A DNA stretch of 64,000 nt from Atriophallophorus winterbourni (lineage: Eukaryota; Platyhelminthes; Trematoda; Plagiorchiida; Microphallidae): contig JACCGJ010003206.1 in NCBI GenBank assembly GCA_013407085.1, positions 1-64,000 on the forward strand, read 5' to 3'. Both the position numbers and the translations under genes were made by a program. Of this stretch, positions 1-10,700 are shown piece after piece. The notes under the pieces are model-generated. The model was not told where the DNA came from. It ran no database searches and was given only the letters and a program-made list of their open reading frames with translations. How positions within the stretch are numbered: the first letter of the stretch is position 1; each line of letters opens with the position of its first letter.

Positions 1-239
1 TTTCAATTTAAGGTGCGGGCGTTGGTGTCCACAACAACATGGATTCACCAAAAATCGCTCATGAGTAAGTTATCTGCTCTTGGCGCGAGAAAGTTGGTGT
101 GCCTTGATTTATTCTGGTTAAGTGGTCGATGTTGTTTTTATCGAATTTAGTAAGGCATTCGACCGCGTGCCCCACCACCGATTGCTCGTCAAGCTAGAAG
201 GTCTAGGTATCCGAGGGTGTCTTCTTAAGTGGATAAAGG
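1..239 (+). mobile_element. LINE reverse transcriptase fragment (CR1/jockey-like)
   Basis: From about 122 the + strand reads through the RT core motif FSKAFDRVPHHRLL followed by KLEGLGIRGCLLKWIKV, the usual segment around the first catalytic aspartate of non-LTR reverse transcriptases. The first Asp-containing box reads VVFIEFSKAFDRV, with E where Asp/Leu-Asp is common, so this copy is probably inactive. It is cut off by the window start and joins an LTR-like sequence at about 240. No complete frame remains. Confidence 0.7.
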
Positions 240-430
240 TGTTGGGTGGGCACACTCCTAACGAATAAAACAAGCAGGATTACCTGATCGACCAAAGTCG
301 CAACGGAGAGAAATCGTTGCCTTGGTAATAAACCCTTTCTTCGCTAAAGTCAAATTCAAATTGTCTGACTACCAACTAGCCTCGTACATACATTTAATCA
401 TCATCTTATTCGACAAAGCCTCAGCAACCG
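240..430 (+). repeat. LTR-like repeat, copy 1 (gypsy type)
   Basis: Begins TGTTGGGTGGGCACACTCC and matches the sequence at 1588 closely over at least 150 bp, including a shared run through CAAGCAGGATTACCTGATCG. The start resembles the TGTTAGGAGGG start of the gypsy LTR at 59162. Copy 1 lacks about 25 bp present in copy 2. The right boundary is uncertain. Confidence 0.55.
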
Positions 431-500
431 AAATGAAGATCACCGTGTTAAGTAACTCGTAACAATAGGGCTCACTGTACGATTACCGGTTTTAATTATT

Positions 501-732
501 GGTATGAAAGCACAAGACTGATCGAGGCAAAGTGCCGCACGGTCGGACTGCACGTGGGCTAAGATACTGTCAGGTTGCGCAGGCCTAGTCACATATAAGA
601 AAGAAAAAGGAACATAAAATGGTAGTGAGACTCCAGCCTGTTTCAGCATGCAGCTCACTACCTCTGGCCAATCAATTTAGCACGGTGTTAGCCACACAGC
701 ACAAAGTACTGCATGATTGCACATCCGCGCAA
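501..732 (-). repeat. CATA-tail dispersed repeat (SINE-like), near full length
   Basis: Member of the commonest repeat in the window, about 225 bp long. On the + strand it starts TATGAAAGCACAAGCCTGAT, contains CAGGTTGCCCAGGCCTAGAC and a hairpin GGTAGTGAG...CTCACTACC, and ends GATTGCACATCCG. At the TATG side several copies run into (CATA)n/(TATG)n, so that side is probably the 3' tail and the element is oriented on the - strand here. No clear pol III A and B boxes were found, so the SINE label is provisional. Confidence 0.75.
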
Positions 733-1587
733 ACCGGTTTTAATTAAGAAAAGTAATTGCGTCTTATTACACCCTATAGGTGTTCCATCGGATTGGAAAT
801 AGAAATTGGATATAGAAATTTAGTTTTTCAATCAGAAGAAAATAAGGTTCTGATCGTTTATTTGCTTGTACCAAAACCCACACGACGAACCTCGGATTCG
901 AAAGCAATAAGCGGTTTGGGACACATTCGTTTTGCAGCTGGCTTTCATGGGTAGTTTATCATCAATTGAAGCTAGAGCTGTCTTTGATAATGACAATGAT
1001 AAGAGGTATCATATATCGTGCTCGATAGAAGAACCTATTCACCTTGGCTCTACCATGACAGCCAAACGTCAGCACGAACTCTCCTTGTTTTTTGTTTCAC
1101 TTTCTCGCACTAGAAAAGTACCATCCAGTCCACTCATTAGCAAAATACTGCTGGTTTGCGAGGTGTCATCTGGCATTGGATATGAGAAGGCGGATATGGC
1201 TGACTCGGTTTGCGTCGCACTAACGGAGACGGGGGATTCACGGGCGTCCGTGAGTTGCCCAAATCAGTCATGTCCCAAAACGTAATTCGCTGCGTTCGAT
1301 CGGCTCATAGTTCCGTGATACCATAGATAGACGGATAGGTGTTCATAAATCATATTTAATGAAAGATGCGAAGATTATGGTCCCGGAAGTTCAAGCATCG
1401 TGTCTGCGTTAGTTGGACGGAAAGCTGATATTGTCAAGTTCGTCGAAGAGTAAAGATCTTGTTGTCGCGAATATCCGAAGGAAACACATAAGTGAGCGGT
1501 GGTAAAGAACCGCCATTGGAAAGCAAACCACAGGGACGGGATGGAATGGGATGTAGAATTTTCAGAGAGGTTGTCTTAACGGGAAGG
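733..1587. other. Interior between two similar LTR-like repeats; no gene recognised
   Basis: Contains short open frames with no recognisable domain. Just before the second LTR-like repeat there is a purine-rich GGGAAGG that could be a polypurine tract, preceded by a short frame ending in TAA. With the two same-strand LTR-like repeats at 240 and 1588 this could be a degraded compact LTR element, later hit by the CATA-tail repeat at 501. Confidence 0.3.
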
Positions 1588-1785
1588 TGTTAGGAGGGCA
1601 CACTCCTAACGAATAAAACAAGCAGGATTACCTGATCGACCAAAGTCGCAACGGAGAGAAATTGTTGCTGGATAAACCATGTTGTGCCTTGGTAACAAAC
1701 CCTATCTTCACTAAATTCAAATTGTCTGACAACCAGCTTCCGACTTTCCCACCATGCACATTCACACGATTATGGTGTACCCTCA
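1588..1785 (+). repeat. LTR-like repeat, copy 2 (gypsy type)
   Basis: Starts TGTTAGGAGGGCACACTCC directly after GGGAAGG. It is the same sequence as 240-430 but includes a segment missing there (CTGGATAAACCATGTTGTG). The right end is not marked by a target duplication that I can see. Confidence 0.55.
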
Positions 1786-1839
1786 CACACTCACTCTGTT
1801 GTTGCCATATAAATACAAACGATATCCACAAACCATGTT

Positions 1840-2345
1840 CCAATGGTTGTCATAGCCGGGGGTGGCAGTGGGGATAAGTTCAGATTGCTTATAAAATGCT
1901 CCCATATGGCACACGTCTCAAATAGACTCTGACAACCAAGTCCAGCTTCTGGTCTGCACGAGTGGCTCCCCGAGCCCGACGGAACTGCTTCTACCAACAG
2001 GAGGAGGAGCGAGGGCGAGTGACTGGCGCCTGAAAACCAGTTTGCTTCGTGCAGATGGAGCTCGTTAGCCTGGGAGAGCATTTCATCTAAGGGAAGGAAA
2101 ACCCTGATTTTAAGCCTCCGCTGCCTTGCGGGTTACCCGATCGCGGGAAAGGCTTCGGGAGAAAACCCTGAGGAAAAACCTGGAACAGAGTCTGGTAGAC
2201 GGTTAGTTGGTGCCCACCACCTCTTTCTGGCAACTCCCTGCTTCCTTGCAGGTCGCACTTGGTTGTGCAAAGGCTAGAGAAGCTGACTCGAACAGACGCT
2301 GAGTGGTGCTGGGGACGCCGCCTTGTACCCAATCCCCAAGAACCA
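1840..2345 (+). repeat. Dispersed repeat B, interrupted by a second repeat
   Basis: The outer parts (1840-2030 and 2250-2345) match the reverse complement of 49130-49460 closely, for example TGGCTCCCCGAGCCC and GAGTGGTGCTGGGGACGCCG. The roughly 220 bp between them is absent from the 49-kb copy and resembles the reverse complement of about 13900-14050 (GGGAAGGAAAACCC, CCTCC.CTGCCTTG.GG, AAAGGCTTC.GGAG). This is one repeat inserted into another. Class unknown; LINE-derived is likely. Confidence 0.55.
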
Positions 2346-2390
2346 CGGTCGGCACGCACACACTGGGTGCTTGGACCTTGGTATAGTATG

Positions 2391-2613
2391 GTATGAAAGC
2401 ACAAGCCTCATCCAGGCAAGGTGCCGCGCAGTCCGAGACTGCACGTGGGCTAAAATGCTGTCAGGTTGCCCAGGCCTAGACAGATATCAGGAAATAAATA
2501 GAAATGATAGTGAGACTCCAGCGTGCTTTAGCATGCAGCTCACTACCGGTGGCCAACCAATCTAGCACGGTGTTAGCCGTACAGCACCTATGTACTGCAC
2601 GATTGCGCATCCG
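2391..2613 (-). repeat. CATA-tail repeat, full length
   Basis: Runs from TATGGTATGAAAGCACAAGC to GATTGCGCATCCG on the + strand. A more diverged partial copy follows directly at about 2628-2755 (TATACTGCACAGTGGCTAAT, TGCAGTTCACTACCGG). Confidence 0.8.
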
Positions 2614-2755
2614 AACGAGTAGAGTATATAAATATGAAAACATAAACCCGATCGATTCGAATTGCGGCGAAGTCATATACTGCACAGTGGCTAATATACT
2701 CTCAGGTTTCCCATGCATGTATGCAGTTCACTACCGGCTGCAAATCAATTTATGA

Positions 2756-3594
2756 GCTACTAAGAGTTTACCTTCAGCCACTCTTGTAAATTGGTACTAC
2801 TGTGGCTTTCTTCCACTCACTCGGTGCAGTCATAGGTACAAATGCATAGCAAAGTTTACACAGCGGTGTGGTCAGCACTAATGTAAAGGCGCGAAGTGCA
2901 TTAGCAACAAACACCACAAGAGCAAGAAGCGCCGGAAAGATCAACGACGACAATTGCGAACTCGTAATATTTCGGGTTTCGGATTGATTGCATTTGAAAG
3001 GTTCGAGTGACAACATCTTTGTAAGTATGAGTAGATGGACGACGTCAGCCGCAATCTAACGATATACAATTCGTCAATGTCGGTCAGATGAGCCCTGCGC
3101 GGCGAGGGCTTGAAGTGTACCGGTTGGCACGAAATCGGCTGACAAATCAAATCGAAGTGACAACCAAGCCAGACACTTTAATGATAACCGTTTTGATTGT
3201 TTGTCTGCTTATATAAGATGAGCATGTGTTTCGTTATTCGTCTTGTGCCTAATTAACGCCTTTGACCAGACGTCTTCTCTTGTGTTATGGGATGAATTGA
3301 GACACAATCAATGTGCAGACGTGCAACGCGGAGGGTAAGGTGGTTAATGTTGGACCGAAATGTGATAAGTTGCCAGATGTGTGCCACTTGTCGTGTTCAC
3401 CTGAAATGACCTGACGCAATGGTTTCCGGCTTCTCTCTACCTCCACCCGCTACACTAGCGCTAGATTTCTTCAGCACACCTACCTGTATTTATTTTTCGC
3501 TTTGTATCGTGTTGGCAACTCTAAGTAATTCATAGATGTAAACACATATCCCAAAATTGTTTTATGTTCAACCTTATCATTTTCTTTTCCTTAG
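2756..3594. other. Region upstream of the NRBP gene; no feature supported
   Basis: No repeat or coding signal was recognised. Open frames are short and without known motifs. The promoter or trans-splice site of the downstream gene could lie here, but no element can be pointed to. A possible 3' splice site, TTTTCCTTAG, ends at 3594, 68 nt before the chosen start codon. Confidence 0.3.
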
Positions 3595-3662
3595 GTTTTT
3601 ATGTTTCGAGTATATTTTCAACCTATTTAATTGGCACTGATTCTCGAACCTCATTTTCTGGA

Positions 3663-4749
3663 ATGGATTCTGAACACAAAGCAGGCGCTCCTAGCACTGG
3701 GCATCTGCCTACAGATAGTTTACAAGAGCCTTCTAATAATCCCGAATCTCTTACACATTCTGCGCGAAATGAGCGCAAGGAAGATGAAGAAGAAGAGGAG
3801 GAAGAGGAAGAAGAAGACAAAATTGTTGAACGATCTCATAATCACCGATTTCACAAACGGAATAAAAAATTTCCTAAACAAATCAAAGGAGTTGACAGCG
3901 CTTTTGTTGCAATTGAACCAAAATCAGGAAAAGAGGTTATTTGGAATGAATGTCTGTTGAGTGAAAAAAAGTCGGAAAAAGAGGTGCGTTATACGCGTAC
4001 TCATTTAATTTCTCTTACAGCAAAACAGATACCTGTCCATAATCAAGAAACTCAAGAAAAATTCTCATCCATTTCTGGCTCGTTTTCTCGACGCTTGGAT
4101 TTCAAAATCTAAAGAGGGTGAACGAAAATTAGTTTTCATTACTGAGCGTTTGGATGAATGTTCATTGAAGCAGTTTTTGTGTAATTCACCGAAAAATAGT
4201 CGGGTATGTTCGTGTTTAATTGTTTTCCAATATTTTCCCAGTCATGGAAGCGTCATGTCGGGCAAATTCTATCCGTTTTGATGTTCTTGCATCGTTTGGG
4301 CATTGCACATGGAAATCTAACAAAGGAAACTATTTATTATCAAAATTCAGGCAATTTGCGCGTTGGTCCTTGTAAGTTATCCGCTCAACTAGTTTATCTC
4401 TACTTTCTAGTTGCCCTTGGAGCTTGCTTGGATCAAAAGTCACAGTCCTCTGATGTATACTCTCTCGGAATCGTCGCTTTGGAAGTTAGTATCCCAACAT
4501 CAGTTAACTTTCTACTTGTTTAGATTGCTGTATGGTCTCCGACAGATTTTCCGCAAAATCTTCCTCAAGAGGAATTATTACAAGGAATGTTTGCACTTCT
4601 AGAAGATGACGCTAAACGAAATTTTATTGAGATATGTTTGGATCCAAACCCGCCTACTGGTGATCGTATCAAGCGATTGGTCAATCATGTTGCTGTAACG
4701 GAAGTACCGGTGTTAAAGCTTCTCTCAGCCAAAGTTATCGTAAGCACGA
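3663..4749 (+). other. NRBP1: NRBP exons 1-5: acidic N-terminus and pseudokinase domain
   Basis: Four introns of 37, 38, 39 and 39 nt separate these exons. Residues about 38-53 are an acidic run (ten Glu in a row). The region reading GVDSAFVAIEPKSGKEVIWN stands where active kinases have the glycine loop and VAIK lysine; as in human NRBP1, the lysine is replaced (VIWN). The catalytic HRD is HGN (about residues 191-193, in AHGNLTKETI). The DFG position is lost. SSDVYSLGIVALE matches the F-helix of the fold, and NFIEICLDPNPPTGDRI the end of the C-lobe. Exon 5 ends at a GTGAGT donor (4750); a GTAAGC ten bases upstream is out of phase with exon 6. Confidence 0.92.
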
Positions 4750-7700
4750 GTGAGTCTGAGTTTGGGCTGCATATTCGAACGCCATTTGCACAAAAGCCAA
4801 CTGTGACCAATCTTGCTTCTTGGATAAGCAATGATGCGTTATTTGCCAAAGCTTACGCGTGTGGTTTAGTAATAAATAAACATTTTACAGCACCAATTCA
4901 ATCAAAGATATATTCGAAAAGTCACGAATTTTTCGATGTAATGAAACACGCTATTGAGCACTGTTCGCCGTTTGCGCAGTGCGTATGTGCTGAGCTGGTT
5001 ACGTCTTCCTGTATGTTAGAACATGCTGCAGTCATGCCGCTTTTATTCTTATCTTATTTGTATTGGTTTGAGAAACCTGACAGTTCCTCCATCCGCACGG
5101 GTGTGCAATCTTACAGCACTTCTGTGTTGTGCAACATGATAGCATTTTAGCCCACCTGCGATCTATGACTGTGCGGCGCTTTACCCAGATCAGGGGTCGT
5201 GTGTGATTTATTTTTCACATCAACTGACATGCAGTCTGTCAGACTGCTCTGTATGGATTGTCAGCTTGCTCGCTGAATCCATGACTTTCTGCTATTTCTG
5301 TAAATCTTTGTTGTTGTGATGGTGGACGATTTACCACACGAAAATTCATGCTAACTTAGCCAGAGACTTGAACGAACCAGCATTTGTAACGTTCAGTATT
5401 TTGTTCTTTTTCAAATTTTAATAAGCTTCCTCGCTCACAGCATAGAATCTTGCCATTCAAATTTTTGTTTCTAGTGCGTTCTGGAACATCCGAGGATGGT
5501 ACTACTGCAGAACAGACCGGTTTCGCGGAATTGCTGAAAGAATGCCTGAGCCATTATGAAGATGACGCCGTAATTGTGGAAGTACATTTTAAACATGATA
5601 ACATTGTCAACTCGCGATCTTGGAAAGACTTTCGTTCGAATTTCACACTGACGCCGAAGTTTTTGGACGATGTTAAGTGAGTCTTGAACTTGTTCGTTGT
5701 AACCATCGTATTAGGCAGTAATTCTTCATTGATATTTCAATACCGTACTCAGTCTAAACTCCCGCGCTTGAGGTTAGCTTATCGAAAGGACCATCCCGGG
5801 TTTTCGATTTAAAATTCCAGTGAGCGTAGCAGCATTAGAATTTTATCTTTTAGAATTTCCTTCGAAATATAGTAACTTGATCTGTTTACATGAGGTAATC
5901 AATCGTTTGGTTTAGCTGGAGAAACATAGCTGTTCTATCGTTTTTATAATCGTAACATCGTTTTATTCAACTTTGTCCAGTTCATCAACACTATCATCAA
6001 ACTACGCATAAAACTACACATTGCAAAGAACCTTTTGGAAGGTGGCATACAAATAAAACACGCGAAATAAACGTATACATACCTACCTACGCATAAAATT
6101 TTGTAGCAGCTCATATGTAATATCTATTGAACCTTCGCAGGATTACAACAGGCTGGTTTTTATCAACCTAATAGTTCGCAGTTGGCACAGGGAACCATCC
6201 GTATGTGTATAACCTCTTCCCGGAATATTCTATCCGGTTTCACGATAGTGACGAGCGAGTACTTGCGCCAGTTTGAACCAGAAACTCTCTTACGTCTGGT
6301 CGGTGATGGCTTGCTTCTCACGGTCCTATGTTATCCTCGAGTTGGGGCGCGAAAACCACTAAACTCTAATATGACATCGGAGTACGCCATTAGCATTTCC
6401 CCGTAAAATAACTGTCGAGTTCATTCTGAAAGCATCTTCCGATAAATAAAGCTAAGTCCTGTGCAATCGTTAAGCTTTGGTATGCTATCTTTAACCCATT
6501 GTCTACTGACGGTAACTGTAGTTACCACCTCAAACAAGCAGTCGATTACTCAGTAGCTCCCATCGGTACCTTCAGTCACCATCGGAGTGCACTGGTCAGG
6601 CAGCGTCTGGCATCTGATCCATAAAAATTAATCATGTGTTTTATTTATACCATAATTAAGCAGAATAACACAAAAATATCATAAAATACGTAAATCAATT
6701 ACCGTAGACAAAGGGTTAAGGGTGCCAAAACAAGTTTTTGTTGGTCGCCTTTTGTGTTTCAGACTAGCATTGTCAGTCTCCTTTAGTTCCCGGAGTAAGA
6801 ACAGGGCTCGTTAGTGTGATTATTCAGGTTTATTGTTGAAGGATAGTCTCAATCGCAAAATCAGTCTTCAAACTAGCAGCCTAGTATCACTTTTTCTGGA
6901 TAAGAAATACATGCTTTGATACATGATGTTACAACAATTGTGACGTTTATGTCATTTTCGGCGTCCCCTTTAGTGACAGTCTCTATGCTTATCGTATGTA
7001 GGCAATATATATGACAGCCTCTACTCTCCGTTCATATCTAGGAGTGCAATTATTTGGCCATGACCTTTGAACAACCCTCAACGCGGGTCAAACTTTCTCG
7101 CCGCCCGAAGCATCTGGGTAGTCAACTGAATAAGTAGTTATGAAGGGAGTCAGTTATTCTCGACTGTGATACGTGGTATGTATGAAAGCACAAGCCTGAT
7201 CCAGGCAAAGTGCCGCACAGTCACAGACTTCACGTGGGCTAAGATACTGTCAGGTTGCCCAGGCCTAGACAGATATGAGGAAGAAAAAGAACAGGAAATG
7301 GTAGTGAGACTTCAGCCTGTTTCAGCATGCAGCTCACTACCCCTGACCAATAAATTTAGCACGGTGTTAGCCTCACAGCACAAAGTACTGCACGATTCGT
7401 ACATACTGTGTATCATCGACAGTTTTATTCTCTCAATCATCCGTGTGCTGGCGCACTACGAGGCTTTGGTGGCGACTGTTGATCCAACTGTTTGATTACC
7501 AACGTTATGTAGGAAAGGATCGTTTTAACGATTCCTTCTTGGTGCAAAGCTAACATACGTCTGTCTTGCGTATGATCACGGGATTTGTCTTGGCAATCGG
7601 TATTTAGAAAATGTGCGAAACATGAATATTTGGCTCTATCCAAACCTGGCACCCATGAATGCCAATAAAATAGCAATGAATAACTAATCTTAGCCTTTAT

Positions 7701-10700
7701 CATTCTCTAACTCGCTGCTACTGTAATGATATTTGAATGATCTATCTTGCTAGGCGGAACCACTTCAACTTCATAGTTTTCGTACGCATTGTTCTTCGGT
7801 CATTTCCACTTTAGGAATGGATTTTATCCCCTCTTCGGCTGCCGCTGGGCCGCGTACCAAGATGAGGAGGAGGATTCTTTTGGTGCTGCTCCGATCAACG
7901 GCATGATGGGCATTTCGTCTACTGCTAGTCTAGCGGGTCGTGGTGAAGTAAGCACACTCCCGAGTAGTCAAGCTCATTCTTCTGTTTGTTCCACGGTGCC
8001 TAGTGCTTCTGTTTCACGTAAACAGTCGGCCGTCATGAAAATGGGGGAACCTATCTGTACTGTTCCGATTCTCATGGAAGACGAGCCTACTGGAAACACC
8101 CAACAGAAAAATGGTATGTCGTCATCTGTCGAATTTTCTTCGTAGTTTTATCTTATGTGCACATATTGGCACTGTTCCAAATGTTTTTCTCTCTCTCCAG
8201 AAATCATCCATTCGTTAGGTGTGGACGACCCGACACGGAAAAGTGACCCAAGTTCGGTTCCCTCTCAGCCGCTGTTTCAACACACCCCACTGACCTTTTC
8301 CAAGGACGAAGCTTCATCGAAATCTGCGGTAGCCTTAGCCAATGGGGTGGCCGAGCATATTCGTTCAAATGCTGATTCTCAGCAAGAACCACAATTCGTG
8401 AATACCAATCCCGTCTCATCTGGGGGTGCATTGAGATCCTCTTCTGTTCCAGTTTTCGATGCCCAAAAAGCTGAATCGGTGGGACCATTACCTACAGGTG
8501 ATATTTTGCTGATCTGTTGAAATGTTGGGGTGTATGATATCCTCAGAGCAATCTTGTACTCCATGTGGCTAGTCTAGTTAGGACAGATCTCCCAGCTAGA
8601 ACATATAATGTTCGTTTTCATGTGTTTTGAAATTTGGTGCTTTTTCTCCAGGTTGTTTCGTAGTATCTGACGGGATATGCCCTCCCTAATGCACACTTTC
8701 ACATTTAAATCTCCCTTATAGACGACTGACAATGCACTTAATAATGCTATGCCTCATATAATCATAAGCATTTTCAAGTGAACATTCGGTTTTCTTAATC
8801 TTACACATGGGTACAGATATTACTCGGAAGTATAACTGCAGCAACTTAATGCGGGTTATGTGGATAAAATCGTATCGGTTTGTAATAATGAACTCAGTGA
8901 TTAGCGCTTATTATATTGTAACCGGTATGGTATGGTATGATCCAGGCATAGTGCCGCATATTCATCGACTGCACGTCGGCGGCACAGGCCTGGACAGATA
9001 TAAGGAATTACATCAGGCTAATTGAAGCGAAATCACATTCCCAGGCCTAACGTCTGTTACGCTGTTTGCACAGGCTTCAAGGACACTCGATTCAGCATTA
9101 ACCCGCGAGCGTTTCACACCCATTTGTCGAATGTGTCCCGATTCATTCCTGAGGTCAAATCTGTCCAATGTTGATCACGTTTAACCGCACGGATGTGCAA
9201 TCGTGCTTGCACGGATGTCGTGTGCGCCTAACCGTGTTAAATTGATTGGCCACCGGTAGTGAGCTGCATGCTGAAACACACTGGATTCTGACTGTGCGGC
9301 ACTTTGCCTGGATCGGGCTTGTGCTTTAATACCCGCGAACACCGCAACACAAGAGAACGCTCATCGATCAAACGCGTTTGCTACGCACACGATATGGGTC
9401 TTTGTGGTGAAGAGCGGAATAGCCTTCGGTCCGGCACAGTTAACACTGTATACATTAATTGCCACTGGCAAAGAGCTGTATGCGGTCTTTGTGTCACTCT
9501 ATTTTATATATCGACCCGATGCTGTGAAACCAGGCGGTATTTCACGTGATTTCTTCGGCTGAAATCGACCCCATAGGTGCATCGCCACCGCATGATGACC
9601 TCATACTCCACACCTTACAACAATCTCTGCCACAATCTTCGTTGCGGACCCAAACAAGAGCAGCTGCTAGACGTAGATAAAACTGACGGCGTACAAATGC
9701 CGCCGATTGGCAGAGTATTACTTGTCACTCTGTGCGCTGCCTGAGAGATTTATCCTCCTGCACCGGACTGTTTGATCATTTCAATCGCTGTGAAGCACGA
9801 ACTCATCATGCGCTTGTGATATATATCCCAAGTCCTATTATTATCGAGCTACGCGTCGATTAGCCGTTAGCAAATATTCCTTGTCGCGCCAGCCTCAGAC
9901 GGGATACGTCTTAAACTAATCTGGTTATGCTGAACTGTTTCCTCTTGATTCTTGTTCACTCAATGTGTTTAATGTCGTGGTCTAACTGTTTTGCTGATTT
10001 CGGTGCGTATTCCTCATTTTCAGTTCGAATTAAACCGGAGTCTCCTGATAAGGTAAGTCTGGGTGATCTTGATTTTACACAGTACGAAGTGTAGGTTGCT
10101 TCTTCTTGACTGGTCGTGTCAACTGCCACACTTCCTTTGAACTGATACCATTGAATGAATGAAATGCTGTATTAGAAAATGTTTTACATTTCAGCTGTAC
10201 ATTAAAGTTCAATAAAAATGATTAATTGAATATAATACACAAACAGCAAGATTAATTTGTTCACAATGATAACCTCCTTTTGACAGAGATATCTTGATAG
10301 AAAATGGGGTGAAGGATCTTCGAAATAAAGTCCTTCTGGTTGACAATATAACATTTCTATCCAGCGATAGATGAGATTTAGTTGTGGAGCGGGTATGAAC
10401 TGTCGGTGGTAATAATATCTATAGGTCGATCCAAAGAAAAGTGTTGGTTGCAAAGTGCCGTAGTCATTGAATCAACGTGAACTAAGATACTATCGTTCGT
10501 CTATGCAGGAACAGATATAAGCGAGGAATAGCGGCATTCAAACTCCAGACTGTTGTGGCATGCATTTCATGACCTGTGTTAACTCAGTTCACCACGGTGT
10601 TGATTAGAGAAGCTTTGCACCAGTAAATTTTCATGCAAAGCAAATCATTATGGCAATGCTTAACTTGGTCACATTGGTCTTACAAAATCGGACGAACAGA

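Larger units (their letters stand above)
5475..8497 (+). other. NRBP1: NRBP exons 6-8: linker with the NRBP YPL motif
   Basis: Exon 6 (5475-5676) ends KFLDDV plus two bases and joins exon 7 (7815-8113) to give DVKNGFYPLFG, matching human LEDVRNGIYPLTAFG. This confirms splicing across a 2.1-kb intron. Exons 7 and 8 (8201-8497) are Ser/Thr/Pro-rich with little predicted structure. Intron 6 contains a CATA-tail repeat and an unexplained ORF at 6142. Confidence 0.9.

Noticed and set aside
440..658. A minus-strand frame (SCMLKQAGVSLPF..., PDSILAHVQS) that recurs at 12700, 43234, 47568 and elsewhere, suggesting a small conserved protein family.
   Set aside because: It coincides with the CATA-tail repeat; the frame is open in some copies on both strands and broken in others. 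Similarity reflects repeat copies, not a gene.
4740..4745. GTAAGC as donor of NRBP exon 5.
   Set aside because: It is a good consensus but joins exon 6 out of phase and gives an early stop; GTGAGT at 4750 keeps the frame and the family alignment.
4740..5150. Extension of the exon 5 reading frame to 5150 as coding.
   Set aside because: After 4750 the sequence loses NRBP similarity and runs into CATA-tail repeat text; the in-phase exon 6 join is better.
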